DNA of 64,000 nt, taken from Psychrobacter sp. Pi2-52 (GTDB taxonomy: Bacteria; Pseudomonadota; Gammaproteobacteria; Pseudomonadales; Moraxellaceae). The notes below the pieces were generated by a model that saw nothing but the letters and a program-made list of their open reading frames with translations, was not told where the DNA came from and made no database searches. Every line of letters begins with the position of its first letter. Within the stretch, counting starts at the first letter, position 1. The translations under genes were made by a program, and so were the position numbers. The stretch is from contig NZ_CAJHBS010000002.1 of NCBI RefSeq assembly GCF_904846705.1, forward strand, positions 1 to 64,000. Reading direction: 5' to 3'. Shown here one piece after another: positions 8,495-17,701 of this stretch.

Positions 8495-9298
8495 TCAATC
8501 CTGTTGGATTTTTTTAGCCAGAACCTTTTTCCAACTGTCTTCTAAACAGTCAATCGCGAGCCACGGTTCAATAGTATCTGCATCATATTTCTCTTTAGAA
8601 TTGGCCAATTGCCATAACGTCTTTAATGTCGCAAACGGATAAGGGCGCTCAATCAAATATACGGGTAAATCAGCTTCTATAATGCCATCACGGACGACTT
8701 GGAAATACCAGCCAGAGATACCTTGCTTGCTGACCCATGCCGCGATATTTGGTACTTTGGTAAATTGGCCAATTTGGTCGTTGATTTTGTAGCAGGGGCG
8801 TCGCGGTTGGACGATACGTAACTGAACGCTAGCATCATCATTACTAATGTCTTGATCGCTTTCAAAATGCCCACCATATTGAAAAACATCGCCAATACAA
8901 ACCATAGATTCGGTCATTTCAGGCAGACCATTAACGGCTTCAGTCGTAAGGTTTTCTCCTAGCGTACCGACGCGCACTTTTAGACCGAACTCTGCATTGA
9001 TTTTTGCATACGTCGCAGGCGCTAGCTGATGCACGGCTTTTAATGGGCCACCATGATGCTTACGGTCAGCTTGTTCATCAGTGGTTAAGCCCATAAAGTT
9101 GACGGCGACAGGAGATTTGATAGGTGCTTTATCAATGGCGCTCATTTCTTCACGGGCGAATGGCATAGACTTGCCAGCGCGGACACAAGTGAGGGTAGCG
9201 ATATGTAGGGGCAAGTCTTGGTTAAAGTCTGTTAGGGTTTGCTCAGACGATTTTGTTAAGGTTTGCTCAGGTGATGACGTGTTCGATTCTGCGCTCAT
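8495..9298 (-). CDS. yiiM: MOSC-domain protein, YiiM-like
   Basis: 267 aa, with an N-terminal S/T/E-rich extension of about 30 residues beyond the usual YiiM length. The MOSC core shows R-K-H-H-G-G-P-L-K-A-V-H-Q, G-E-N-L-T and the cofactor-ligating cysteine in P-R-R-P-C-Y-K. A C-terminal 3-alpha segment follows. YiiM-type proteins bind molybdenum cofactor and detoxify N-hydroxylated base analogues such as 6-hydroxylaminopurine. AGGAAA precedes the ATG. It appears monocistronic, separated from rsfS by a strong terminator. Confidence 0.85.
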   Translation of the reverse strand: MSAESNTSSPEQTLTKSSEQTLTDFNQDLPLHIATLTCVRAGKSMPFAREEMSAIDKAPIKSPVAVNFMGLTTDEQADRKHHGGPLKAVHQLAPATYAKINAEFGLKVRVGTLGENLTTEAVNGLPEMTESMVCIGDVFQYGGHFESDQDISNDDASVQLRIVQPRRPCYKINDQIGQFTKVPNIAAWVSKQGISGWYFQVVRDGIIEADLPVYLIERPYPFATLKTLWQLANSKEKYDADTIEPWLAIDCLEDSWKKVLAKKIQQD

Positions 9299-9451
9299 AA
9301 GGTTTCCTAATAAGTAGAATAAATAGGCGAGGGCGGCTTAATTTTGGTGGTTTAATTTTAGTGGCTAATAAATACTAAATATGAAATGAGCTTATCTGTA
9401 CTCAATGATGTATCTGATTATACTGGTTCATCAGCATAAAACTTACATAAA

Positions 9452-9483
9452 AAAAAGACCAGAATAAGTATTCTGGTCTTTTT
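9452..9483. terminator. Intrinsic terminator after rsfS
   Basis: A near-perfect stem, AAAGACCAGAATA against TATTCTGGTCTTT, with a tiny loop and A/T runs on both sides. It lies 46 bases past the rsfS stop and upstream of yiiM, and is suited to leftward termination. Confidence 0.9.
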
Positions 9484-9528
9484 GGTGTAGCGTTTCTTAA
9501 TTTTGGACGAATATCGTCACTGACAAGT

Positions 9529-9942
9529 TTATTTGTTTTTGTTACGACGACCCGCAGTTTTCTTTTCGCGCGGCGTAGCAACTAGTTCAGCCAATTGCTC
9601 AGGTGATGACCATAGGCCTTCTAGGTCATAAAACTCACGTGCTTGCGGCGTCATCATGTGGACGACAACTGCGCCCAAATCGATCAACGTCCAGTCAGAA
9701 TCGATGCCGCCTTCACGGCCAAGTGGCATAAAACCAGCTTGCTTAGCTTCAGCGCCGACGCTATCAGCCATCGCACGTACATGACGCTTTGAGGTACCAT
9801 CAGCGATGATGATGCGCTCTGTTACGTCAGTCAACTCTTCTACATTCATTACAGTGATGTTCTTTGCTTTCATATCATCTAGAGCGCTTTGTACTAGGGT
9901 CAAGCATTCTGTTAGGCGTTCTGCAGTCATGGTGTTGGTCAT
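9529..9942 (-). CDS. rsfS: Ribosomal silencing factor RsfS
   Basis: 137 aa from the ATG at 9942. A longer frame to 10017 adds 25 residues with no family match. RsfS binds ribosomal protein uL14 and blocks subunit joining in starved cells. The family core is intact: L-D-D-M-K-A-K-N, I-I-A-D-G-T-S-K-R-H-V-R-A-M-A, D-S-D-W-T-L-I-D-L-G-A-V-V-V-H-M-M and R-E-F-Y-D-L-E-G-L-W. A basic C-terminal tail (R-E-K-K-T-A-G-R-R-N-K-N-K) follows. It lies downstream of nadD, the conserved pairing in many bacteria. Confidence 0.93.
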   Translation of the reverse strand: MTNTMTAERLTECLTLVQSALDDMKAKNITVMNVEELTDVTERIIIADGTSKRHVRAMADSVGAEAKQAGFMPLGREGGIDSDWTLIDLGAVVVHMMTPQAREFYDLEGLWSSPEQLAELVATPREKKTAGRRNKNK

Positions 9943-10073
9943 AAATTTTAATCTCTTGAATCGTAAATATGTAAAATAAAGGGGTAAAACGTCAATTTGT
10001 CTTGTCCGACTGATCATATGTTGTCAGTCACGCATAGAGACAAGATAGGCAAAATGACATAGATAAGGCGATT

Positions 10074-11012
10074 TTAACGGAATTGAGCAGCAGAATATAG
10101 CTGATGGGCGATAATATATTGATAAACAGCAGGATTTAGCCATTTAGCTAATGGATTAGATTCAGTATTGCTAATGATATCATTTATTGATGCTATAGAT
10201 GCGATTTGCCTCTCAGCGACTGGCATTTTATTTGTTTGATCGTCTAATTTCTGTAGTTGTTCACGTATTTGTGTGCTTGATACCGCAGTAATAGGTCGCG
10301 GATCTATATAAATGCGTCCTTGATTGGCGTTTTTCAAGTCAGGGTTACTTGAGCTTGAGTTCGAGCTATCTGTTAGTTGCTGAATGGTTGGAGTTAATAG
10401 CTCGATAGGTGAATCTGTTATATGTGCTTGCAACGACAACGGCAATTGCGATTGTAGAGTAGCAATATCTTGTACGGTCACTGTATTATTTTTAGAAGAG
10501 ATAATACTGTCAGAAAATTTTTCGCCAACACCATCACTCACATCGGTACTGCTCTGACGATTAAATACCCATAGGTTGACATGGTCGGTGAGACGTAAGC
10601 CATCTCTCCATTTATCCAAACTATGGGCGCTGTCCATACCCATGATAAATATCAAGCTGTCATTAGGATATTGCTGTCTTAATGTGCGTACGCTGTCGAT
10701 CGTATAGACAGGCGGCGCTTGCCATAGCTCCAGCTCATTAATCTGTATCGGCGTACTCTCCGTCGCTAGCTTTAGCATCGCTAAGCGATGGTTAGGGTCT
10801 GTACTTTGCGTCTTAAATGGCGAGCGCGCATTGGGTAATAAGGACACATGTAGGGTGCGCTGTAGCTGCGTTGCAATTGGTAGTAGGTGCTGATAGACAG
10901 ACATCGCGACTTCTAAATGACCGTTATGTACGGGATCGAACGAGCCGCCAAGGTAGGCACGAATGGCAGGTGTAGGTGTTTTTTCTTGAGGGCTGTTGCT
11001 CGTATTTGGCAT
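10074..11012 (-). CDS. nadD: Nicotinate-nucleotide adenylyltransferase with an insertion
   Basis: 312 aa, against roughly 210-220 for typical NadD. It adenylylates nicotinate mononucleotide to deamido-NAD in NAD synthesis. The nucleotidyltransferase motif G-G-S-F-D-P-V-H-N-G-H is at residues 22-32. The second motif, S-S-T-Q-I-R, is in the C-terminal third. Between them, about residues 155-235 are a polar S/Q/N/T-rich stretch that looks like an inserted loop, probably explaining the length. The ATG at 11012 is preferred over an in-frame TTG at 11027; neither has a strong ribosome-binding site. It is probably co-transcribed with rsfS. Confidence 0.9.
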   Translation of the reverse strand: MPNTSNSPQEKTPTPAIRAYLGGSFDPVHNGHLEVAMSVYQHLLPIATQLQRTLHVSLLPNARSPFKTQSTDPNHRLAMLKLATESTPIQINELELWQAPPVYTIDSVRTLRQQYPNDSLIFIMGMDSAHSLDKWRDGLRLTDHVNLWVFNRQSSTDVSDGVGEKFSDSIISSKNNTVTVQDIATLQSQLPLSLQAHITDSPIELLTPTIQQLTDSSNSSSSNPDLKNANQGRIYIDPRPITAVSSTQIREQLQKLDDQTNKMPVAERQIASIASINDIISNTESNPLAKWLNPAVYQYIIAHQLYSAAQFR

Positions 11013-11166
11013 AAATAAATGTATCAAAGTAGATAGGGCGCATGTGGTCGTTGATGCCCCTTGCTCTTTTACTGGCTGACCTTTTTAGATTAAATAATTT
11101 GATGATAGCGCTATTGTAGAGGGCAGACGAGCATCTGTCACCACTGTCTGACCCCACAGTACCAAT

Positions 11167-11201
11167 AAAAAACCGACCATCATAATGATAGTCGGCTTTT
11201 T
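11167..11201. terminator. Intrinsic terminator after pta
   Basis: The stem GCCGAC-T-ATCAT pairs with ATGAT-G-GTCGG and is followed by a T run on the minus strand. It sits 32 bases beyond the pta stop codon. Confidence 0.85.
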
Positions 11202-11232
11202 ATAGGACTTTAATTAGCGAGCCTTACAGCGA

Positions 11233-13380
11233 TTAAATCAAATCGCTATACGCTTGGATAGCGGTTAACGCGATAGTATAGACGATATCGTCGACCAAGG
11301 CACCACGTGATAAATCATTCACCGGTTTATTCAGACCCTGTAGCATAGGCCCGACACTGACGACGTTGGCACTACGCTGTACTGCTTTATATGTGGTGTT
11401 ACCAGTGTTGAGGTCAGGGAAGATAAAGACGTTGGCTTGTCCAGCGACAGGTGAGTCAGGTGCTTTTTGCTTACCGACACTCATGACAGATGCCGCATCA
11501 TACTGTAGCGGGCCGTCGACCTTGAGGTCTGGTGCGCGCTCACGAACGATTTGGGTTGCACGGGCGACTTTTTCGACATCCGCGCCAGCGCCTGATGAGC
11601 CAGTAGAGTAGCTGATCATCGCAACTTTTGGATCAATACCAAAGGCAGCAGCAGACTGTGCTGATTGAATGGCAATTTCAGCCAGCTCTTCAGCGTTAGG
11701 ATCTGGGTTAATCGCACAGTCACCATAGACGACCACTTGCTCAGGCAACAGCATAAAGAACACTGATGACACGAGTGAGTATTGTGGCGCGGTCTTAATC
11801 AACTGGAATGCTGGGCGTACTGTATTGGCAGTGGTATGAATCGCACCTGAGACCAGACCATCTACTTCGTCTAGTTGGAGCATGATAGTACCTAAATAGA
11901 CCGTGTCTTTTAGGTATTCAGCAGCGACTTCCGCAGTGGTTTTACCTTTACGACGCTCTACGACAGCGGCGATATATTTGCTCATATCGAGGTTATCAGG
12001 ATCGATAATTTCTAACCCTTCAGGTAGCGTTAGATCACGGTTTTTGGCCACTTGCTCAACGTCACTACGCTTAGCAAGTAGTACGCAGTTGGCGATACCG
12101 CGACTCTGACAGATACAAGCCGCTTCGACGGTACGTGGCTCCGCGCCTTCTGGCAGCACAATACGCTTTTTAGCGTGTTGTGATTTTTTGACCAACTGAT
12201 GGCGAAATGCTGATGGTGACAGACGCGGTTCATGATTGCGGCTGAAGTATTCTTTAATCCAGCTTAGATCCAAATGCGCCGCCACATAACGAGCCACTTC
12301 ATCAGCACGTTCTGTATCATCACTCGGAATCTCAGAACTCATATGCATCAGGCTCTGTACCGTCTCGTAGCTGTCGCTTTCGACACTCATGACTGGAATG
12401 CCAGTTTTGAGCGCTGATTGCCAAAGCTCAGCAACTGTATCGCTTGGGGTGATACCACCTGTCAATACTAGACCTGCCAATGGAATTCCATTGATACAGG
12501 CCAATCCAGCAGCCAATAGCAAGTCATCACGATCGCCAGGCACGACCATTAACGTACCACGCTTAAAGACTTCATTGACGCGCGCCACTGAGCGAGCGGT
12601 TAGGCTGATACGGTTGATACGACGTGTCTTTGCTTCACCAACATTTAACCAAGTCGCATCAAGCTCTGTTGCGATATCCCATGTACGAGGCACAGACAAC
12701 GAGTCACTAAAAGGGACAACACCGATAAGGCGGAACACTTCGGTATTAAACGAAGGCGATAGGCGTTGAACCTCTTGCAGGAAGTTCGGATCTAAGCTGA
12801 CAACGGCCTCGCCCGGTGCGACAGGTTGATTATCAAAGGTGTTCGGCACATCTTGTACCCGCATCAATATCACACCGAGTGTCCGTGAATCGATGACACC
12901 GCCAAACTCACGGGCATGGACATCCAGTTTGTCTGCTAAATAAGCAGGTTTACTGATATCAGCGGTACTGACAAATATAATTTTGGCGTCTAGAGCGTGA
13001 GCAAGTGCACGGTTGATTTGTGAAGCATAAGAGGTCTCAGTGGTTGGCACCAGACCTTCACAGATAATCACGTCATGACCATCATCGATCGTATGAAAAT
13101 TGGCAATTACTTCTTCCATCAAGTCATCAAGATTGTCATCGCCTAGCATACGCTCGACGTGTTGACGGCTGATAGAATCAGGCGGATTTAGGCCAAATGC
13201 GTGCATGGTCAATGCGCTTGAGCTGTCTAAGCTGTGTTGTTTGTCTAGCGTATCATCTTGCAAAAACGGCTTCATAAAGCCCGCTTTGATACCGTTGTAA
13301 TCAAAGGCACGGATTAGCCCTAGCGCGGCTGATGTCACACCGATACCGCGACTAATGGGAACAAGTAAAATGGTTTGCAT
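11233..13380 (-). CDS. pta: Phosphate acetyltransferase
   Basis: 715 aa, the long multidomain Pta form (E. coli 714). It interconverts acetyl-CoA and acetyl phosphate. The N-terminal third is a BioD-like P-loop-type domain (I-L-L-V-P-I-S-R-G-I-G-V-T-S-A-A-L-G). A DRTGG-type middle domain contains L-V-L-T-G-G. The C-terminal catalytic domain starts near residue 395 with K-R-I-V-L-P-E-G-A-E-P-R-T and contains S-Y-S-T-G-S-S-G-A-G and D-G-P-L-Q-Y-D-A-A. It lies 153 bases downstream of ackA in the leftward acetate operon and ends at a clear terminator. Confidence 0.97.
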   Translation of the reverse strand: MQTILLVPISRGIGVTSAALGLIRAFDYNGIKAGFMKPFLQDDTLDKQHSLDSSSALTMHAFGLNPPDSISRQHVERMLGDDNLDDLMEEVIANFHTIDDGHDVIICEGLVPTTETSYASQINRALAHALDAKIIFVSTADISKPAYLADKLDVHAREFGGVIDSRTLGVILMRVQDVPNTFDNQPVAPGEAVVSLDPNFLQEVQRLSPSFNTEVFRLIGVVPFSDSLSVPRTWDIATELDATWLNVGEAKTRRINRISLTARSVARVNEVFKRGTLMVVPGDRDDLLLAAGLACINGIPLAGLVLTGGITPSDTVAELWQSALKTGIPVMSVESDSYETVQSLMHMSSEIPSDDTERADEVARYVAAHLDLSWIKEYFSRNHEPRLSPSAFRHQLVKKSQHAKKRIVLPEGAEPRTVEAACICQSRGIANCVLLAKRSDVEQVAKNRDLTLPEGLEIIDPDNLDMSKYIAAVVERRKGKTTAEVAAEYLKDTVYLGTIMLQLDEVDGLVSGAIHTTANTVRPAFQLIKTAPQYSLVSSVFFMLLPEQVVVYGDCAINPDPNAEELAEIAIQSAQSAAAFGIDPKVAMISYSTGSSGAGADVEKVARATQIVRERAPDLKVDGPLQYDAASVMSVGKQKAPDSPVAGQANVFIFPDLNTGNTTYKAVQRSANVVSVGPMLQGLNKPVNDLSRGALVDDIVYTIALTAIQAYSDLI

Positions 13381-13533
13381 AATATGTCCTACAATTTATT
13401 TTATTTTAGACGACGAGTCATTTTGAGCAGCATAAGAGATGCAGTATAGAAATGCCAAGCGCTTTATCTTATTTGTTTTCAGCTTTTTATAAGCGTCTAG
13501 AATGATAAGCGCTAGGCATTATAATCAATCGTC

Positions 13534-14766
13534 TTATACTAATTTCAATGCTTGACGAGTCTCTTGAGCGATGCGGTATTCTTCATCTGTTGGTATAACC
13601 CACAACTCGACACTGCTACCTTCTGCTTGGAAGCTGCCTTCTTGGCCACCGTACAATCCAGCGTTCTTTTCAGCATCCATTTTGATACCGAAATGACGCA
13701 TGACGGCTAAAATACTTGCGCGCGTGGTGACAGAGTTTTCGCCGATACCACCAGTGAAAACAATACCGGTAAACTCAGGCAGTGCACAGCTTAAGCTGGC
13801 GAGGTATTTACCAGCGCGGTAGCAGAACATCTCGATGGCGAGCTGCGCATCTTTATGGCCTTCGCTCGCGGCTTGCTCAATAGTACGCAAATCATTTGAT
13901 AGACCAGAGATACCAAGCAGACCGCTTTCACTATTCAGCATCTTATCCGTTTCTTCTAGACTAATACCGAGCTGACGTTTCAGATGCATATGTAAGCTTG
14001 GGTCGACATCGCCGCTACGTGTGCCCATCATCAGTCCCTCAAGCGGGGTCAGACCCATGCTGGTATCGAGACTTTTGCCATCATATACGGCAGTTGCTGA
14101 GCAACCATTGCCTAGATGTGCGGTTATCCAGCCATGAGGACCTTTTGCTTCAGTAACCTGGCTAGCACGTTCTGAGACGTATGCATGAGATGTACCATGG
14201 AAGCCATAACGACGGATTTTGTGCTCTTCGTATAGATATTTTGGCAACGCATAGCGAAAGGCAACGGGTGGCATGGTTTGGTGAAAGGCGGTATCAAATA
14301 CCACAACTTGTGGAATGTCAGGGTAAATAGCTTGAACCGCTTCAATACCCAAAGCATTTGCAGGGTTATGTAGTGGAGCCAATATCTTTAGACGTTTCAC
14401 TTCCTCTAACGCATGCTGATCAACGCGAACAGCTTGAGAGTATTCACGGCCGCCATGTACCACACGGTGCCCGACTGCGATAAAGTGATATTGCTCTAAT
14501 AGCTCTAGGATTTTTTGTAAGGCGAGTTTGTGACTACCACCAGGAATAGAGATCTCTAACTTATCGCCATTTAGCGTGGTGTGTTTGATACGGGCTGTAT
14601 CGAGACCTAAGTTTTCGGCAAGACCGGTGATACGAGTAGAATTGTCATCGCTAATCAACGCGTATTTGATAGAAGACGAACCGCAGTTGAGGACTAAAGT
14701 GGGGCTAGTTAGGGTTGATGTTTCGCTATTCTTATCATCAAAAGTGGTACTTAGGTTGGCGCTCAT
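13534..14766 (-). CDS. ackA: Acetate kinase
   Basis: 410 aa, with a short N-terminal extension before V-L-N-C-G-S-S-S-I-K. It converts acetyl phosphate and ADP to acetate and ATP. Family marks include V-G-H-R-V-V-H-G-G, the catalytic-region V-F-D-T-A-F-H-Q-T-M-P, R-R-Y-G-F-H-G-T-S-H and F-T-G-G-I-G-E-N-S. It is the promoter-proximal gene of the ackA-pta pair. The unusually long gap to its right presumably contains its promoter. Confidence 0.97.
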   Translation of the reverse strand: MSANLSTTFDDKNSETSTLTSPTLVLNCGSSSIKYALISDDNSTRITGLAENLGLDTARIKHTTLNGDKLEISIPGGSHKLALQKILELLEQYHFIAVGHRVVHGGREYSQAVRVDQHALEEVKRLKILAPLHNPANALGIEAVQAIYPDIPQVVVFDTAFHQTMPPVAFRYALPKYLYEEHKIRRYGFHGTSHAYVSERASQVTEAKGPHGWITAHLGNGCSATAVYDGKSLDTSMGLTPLEGLMMGTRSGDVDPSLHMHLKRQLGISLEETDKMLNSESGLLGISGLSNDLRTIEQAASEGHKDAQLAIEMFCYRAGKYLASLSCALPEFTGIVFTGGIGENSVTTRASILAVMRHFGIKMDAEKNAGLYGGQEGSFQAEGSSVELWVIPTDEEYRIAQETRQALKLV

Positions 14767-15571
14767 ACTCTATCCTTAGATTGGTTTTTATAAAGGGCAA
14801 ATCAATTATATCGTTCGTTCGATACAAAAAAGACGTCTATTGCCACGTCCTGTTTTATTATCATCAAATGCTACATCGCTGATATCTCAACTGCTGTAGT
14901 AAAGGTCACTGAGACATGATGTCATTATTATATGGAATTGATGAAGTTGATAACCGCCGAGTAAATAAAAATAAGCCATATCTATGCCGATAATATCAAG
15001 CAAGCATATTGGCGATTTTGTTTATACTTGGGCTACTGTTTCTGACAGTGCTATGCATCCATGCTCATGAGGTAATGCGTATGCATCTCAGGCTAGCGTC
15101 CTATTGCTGCCGCAAACTGGGAATATAATGTAACACATTTTTGTTTCTACACCACGACAGGGGTAAGGTTTAAAATGTGTGATTAATAAATGGCTAAATA
15201 CAAAATAAATCAATTATATTCAGTGAGTTATAGAACTATAAATGGATAACTTGTATGGGCGGTAGGACAGGCCTATGACTCACGAAATTGTAAGAAATAT
15301 TGTCGAGACACCCATATGTCATACATTCATATCTAAGCTCGCAGACGATATTACTATAAAAATTCGACTAATGTTTTAGAAAATATCCAACATCACGCAA
15401 ATTTATTCACCAATCATATTCAGTATCCGTACAGCTTTATGTAATAATGCTATGATTAAAATGATCATAACGGCAGTGCTTTCGCTGTCGGTTTGGCTGT
15501 CCATTTGTTTTTTATTTATCACGATTTACTATCGCCATTATGCCGTCGTAAGCTCACAGGTTATCTATTAT
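14767..15571. other. Long divergent intergenic region ackA/lptM
   Basis: About 800 bases between diverging genes. It contains the inverted repeat ACACATTTT ... AAAATGTGT around 15130-15182 and two GTATGCATC/CTATGCATC-like words near 15050-15086. There is also an extended -10 element ahead of lptM. No protein frame in it looks genuine. It could hold a small RNA, but no terminator-like hairpin with a T run settles that. Confidence 0.4.
15451..15456 (+). promoter_or_regulatory. Extended -10 element upstream of lptM
   Basis: TATGAT preceded by TGC gives an extended -10 promoter pattern. The -35 region is weak. It would give a leader of about 110 bases before the lptM ATG at 15572. This also argues against translation starting at 15452. 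Confidence 0.35.
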
Positions 15572-15886
15572 ATGTCTACTATACACAACCCCTCAGCAGC
15601 CAAGCATGCTAGCTCGTTCGCTCGTACCAGTCGTCAGACTGTTGCCACTTTATTTATTGGCAGTGTGGTTATGCTAGGATTGTCAGGCTGCGGGCAAAAA
15701 GGCGATCTATATTTGGCAGACTCTAATAGTCAAACGATAGAGGGCAGTGCGTCTGTACTGGATAGTACTAGCCATCCACAAGATGCAGCCTTTGCGGGTA
15801 TCGACGATGATAACTATCAAAAAAACCGCTACCTAGAAGAGCAAATGGTGCTACCTGAGCCTAGTACCGATCCCAACGACTATTAA
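15572..15886 (+). CDS. lptM: LptM/YifL-type lipoprotein
   Basis: 104 aa from the ATG at 15572, which has an AGGTT site upstream. An upstream in-frame start would add a spurious hydrophobic leader. The signal peptide ends L-S-G-C with lipidated Cys40, directly followed by G-Q-K-G-D-L-Y-L, the hallmark of this family. LptM assists maturation of the LptD/LptE lipopolysaccharide translocon at the outer membrane. The C-terminal part is acidic and low-complexity. The lptM-lysA-dapF-xerC context matches gammaproteobacterial gene order. Confidence 0.88.
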   Translation: MSTIHNPSAAKHASSFARTSRQTVATLFIGSVVMLGLSGCGQKGDLYLADSNSQTIEGSASVLDSTSHPQDAAFAGIDDDNYQKNRYLEEQMVLPEPSTDPNDY

Positions 15887-16071
15887 TTGCTAAGCTATTA
15901 ATTACTAGACTAATAGTTGCTAAGCTAAGCCAATAGTTAGTGGTTAGGTGCTTGTTAATTAACAGTTTAATTGACTGCTTAACTAACCATCGATTCTGTT
16001 ATGGCTAAATAGCTTTGCTACCTAAATTTAAATTTCACCCTTGATAATCTGATTATATTAGAGATGTTTAT

Positions 16072-17448
16072 ATGAGTCATTCTGAACTACCTGCTGACTT
16101 GACCGATTCTGCTACTGGCGAATCCGTTACTATCCAAACTGAGCAAGGGTTGTATGTTGACCCGAAAGCGTTGAGTGCTCACTTGCCAGCGCTAAGCTAT
16201 CGCGGCGATGCGCTGTATATGGAGCAGGTCAGTATCGATGAGTTGGCAAAACAATATGGCACACCATGCTACGTGTATTCAAAGCAAGCAATATTGGACG
16301 TTTATCAAGCCTATACTGATAGCTTTGCCAGTCTGAATCATCAGGTATGCTATGCCGTAAAAGCAAACTCTAACCTTGCTGTGCTTGGTGTCTTGGCACA
16401 GGCAGGCGCTGGGTTTGATATTGTCTCTCGCGGTGAGCTTATGCGTGTGTTAGCGGCAGGTGGCGCAGCATCACGTGTGGTATTCTCAGGTGTGGGCAAA
16501 ACGTATAGTGATATCGAATACGCGCTGACTCAAGGTATTGGCTGCTTTAATGTTGAGTCTATCAGCGAGCTGACTTTAATCAATGACGTGGCAAAGTCAC
16601 TTGACAAGCCTGCGCCAATCTCGTTACGCGTTAATCCTAACGTCGATGCCAAAACCCATCCGTATATCTCAACAGGTCTTAAAGACAACAAGTTCGGTAT
16701 CACTCACGAAGACGCACTAGCGGTCTATCAGCAAGCGGCCGATTTATCACATATCGACATCGTTGGTATTGATTGTCACATTGGCTCGCAGTTGACTGAA
16801 GTAGAGCCGTTTGTTGCAGCATTAGATAAAGTTATTGAGCTGATACATAGCCTGCGTAATGCTGGTATTGAGTTACAGCATATTGATTTGGGTGGTGGTT
16901 TAGGTGTGCGCTATATTGATGAGACACCTGTGTCTATCGATGAGTTTGCCCAAGCCTTATTGCCAAAACTTAGCGAACTTGGTTTGACTGTGTTCTTTGA
17001 GCCAGGTCGTAGTATCGTTGCCAATGCTGGCGTGCTATTGACTCAAGTTGACGTACTCAAGCCGACTGAGTATAAAAACTTTGCTATCGTTGATGCCGCG
17101 ATGAATGACTTGATTCGTCCTGCTTTATATCAAGCTGAAATGGCGGTGATTCCAAGTGTTTTACCTAGTGCTGGTATCGATACGGATGGTACGCAGCCAT
17201 GGGATATCGTTGGCGCAATTTGTGAGACGGGTGATTTCTTGGCAAAAGACCGCCTACTATCACTGGCCACAGGTGATGTATTGGCCATCACGGGTGCAGG
17301 TGCTTACGGCTTTACCATGAGTAGTAACTATAACTCACGCCCACGTGCCAGCGAAGTGATGGTGTCTGGTGATAGTCATCAGCTTATTCGCAAGCGCGAA
17401 ACGATTGAAGCGTTATATGCAGATGAAGCATTGTGGCAGGATAAATAG
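16072..17448 (+). CDS. lysA: Diaminopimelate decarboxylase
   Basis: 458 aa, slightly long because of about 40 extra N-terminal residues. It is a PLP fold-III enzyme that decarboxylates meso-diaminopimelate to L-lysine. The PLP lysine is in C-Y-A-V-K-A-N-S-N. The glycine-rich phosphate loop is H-I-D-L-G-G-G-L-G-V. The active-site cysteine segment is I-C-E-T-G-D-F-L-A, and E-P-G-R-S-I-V-A-N-A-G is also present. It lies between lptM and dapF and has its own terminator, so dapF probably starts from a separate promoter. Confidence 0.97.
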   Translation: MSHSELPADLTDSATGESVTIQTEQGLYVDPKALSAHLPALSYRGDALYMEQVSIDELAKQYGTPCYVYSKQAILDVYQAYTDSFASLNHQVCYAVKANSNLAVLGVLAQAGAGFDIVSRGELMRVLAAGGAASRVVFSGVGKTYSDIEYALTQGIGCFNVESISELTLINDVAKSLDKPAPISLRVNPNVDAKTHPYISTGLKDNKFGITHEDALAVYQQAADLSHIDIVGIDCHIGSQLTEVEPFVAALDKVIELIHSLRNAGIELQHIDLGGGLGVRYIDETPVSIDEFAQALLPKLSELGLTVFFEPGRSIVANAGVLLTQVDVLKPTEYKNFAIVDAAMNDLIRPALYQAEMAVIPSVLPSAGIDTDGTQPWDIVGAICETGDFLAKDRLLSLATGDVLAITGAGAYGFTMSSNYNSRPRASEVMVSGDSHQLIRKRETIEALYADEALWQDK

Positions 17449-17533
17449 CATTGTAAGCCGCGTTAATTGATATGGTCATCGATGGCTGTGTTGATTAAAT
17501 AGCTTTTTAATTATAGCTCTGTTGATTAAAGAG

Positions 17534-17565
17534 AACCCACTGTGGCGATAACAGTGGGTTTTTTT
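17534..17565 (+). terminator. Intrinsic terminator after lysA
   Basis: AACCCACTGT pairs with ACAGTGGGTT around a seven-base loop and is followed by seven T residues, about 85 bases past the lysA stop. Confidence 0.93.
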
Positions 17566-17701
17566 GTGTCCAATGCTAAGTAAGTAGGTCAGTTGTGAGA
17601 TATACATATAACTTGGTATTTGATAGTGGTGATAATTATGATTGTATCTGACAGCGTGCTAATATAAGGCATACATAAAAATAGGATAGGACATCAAAGA
17701 T

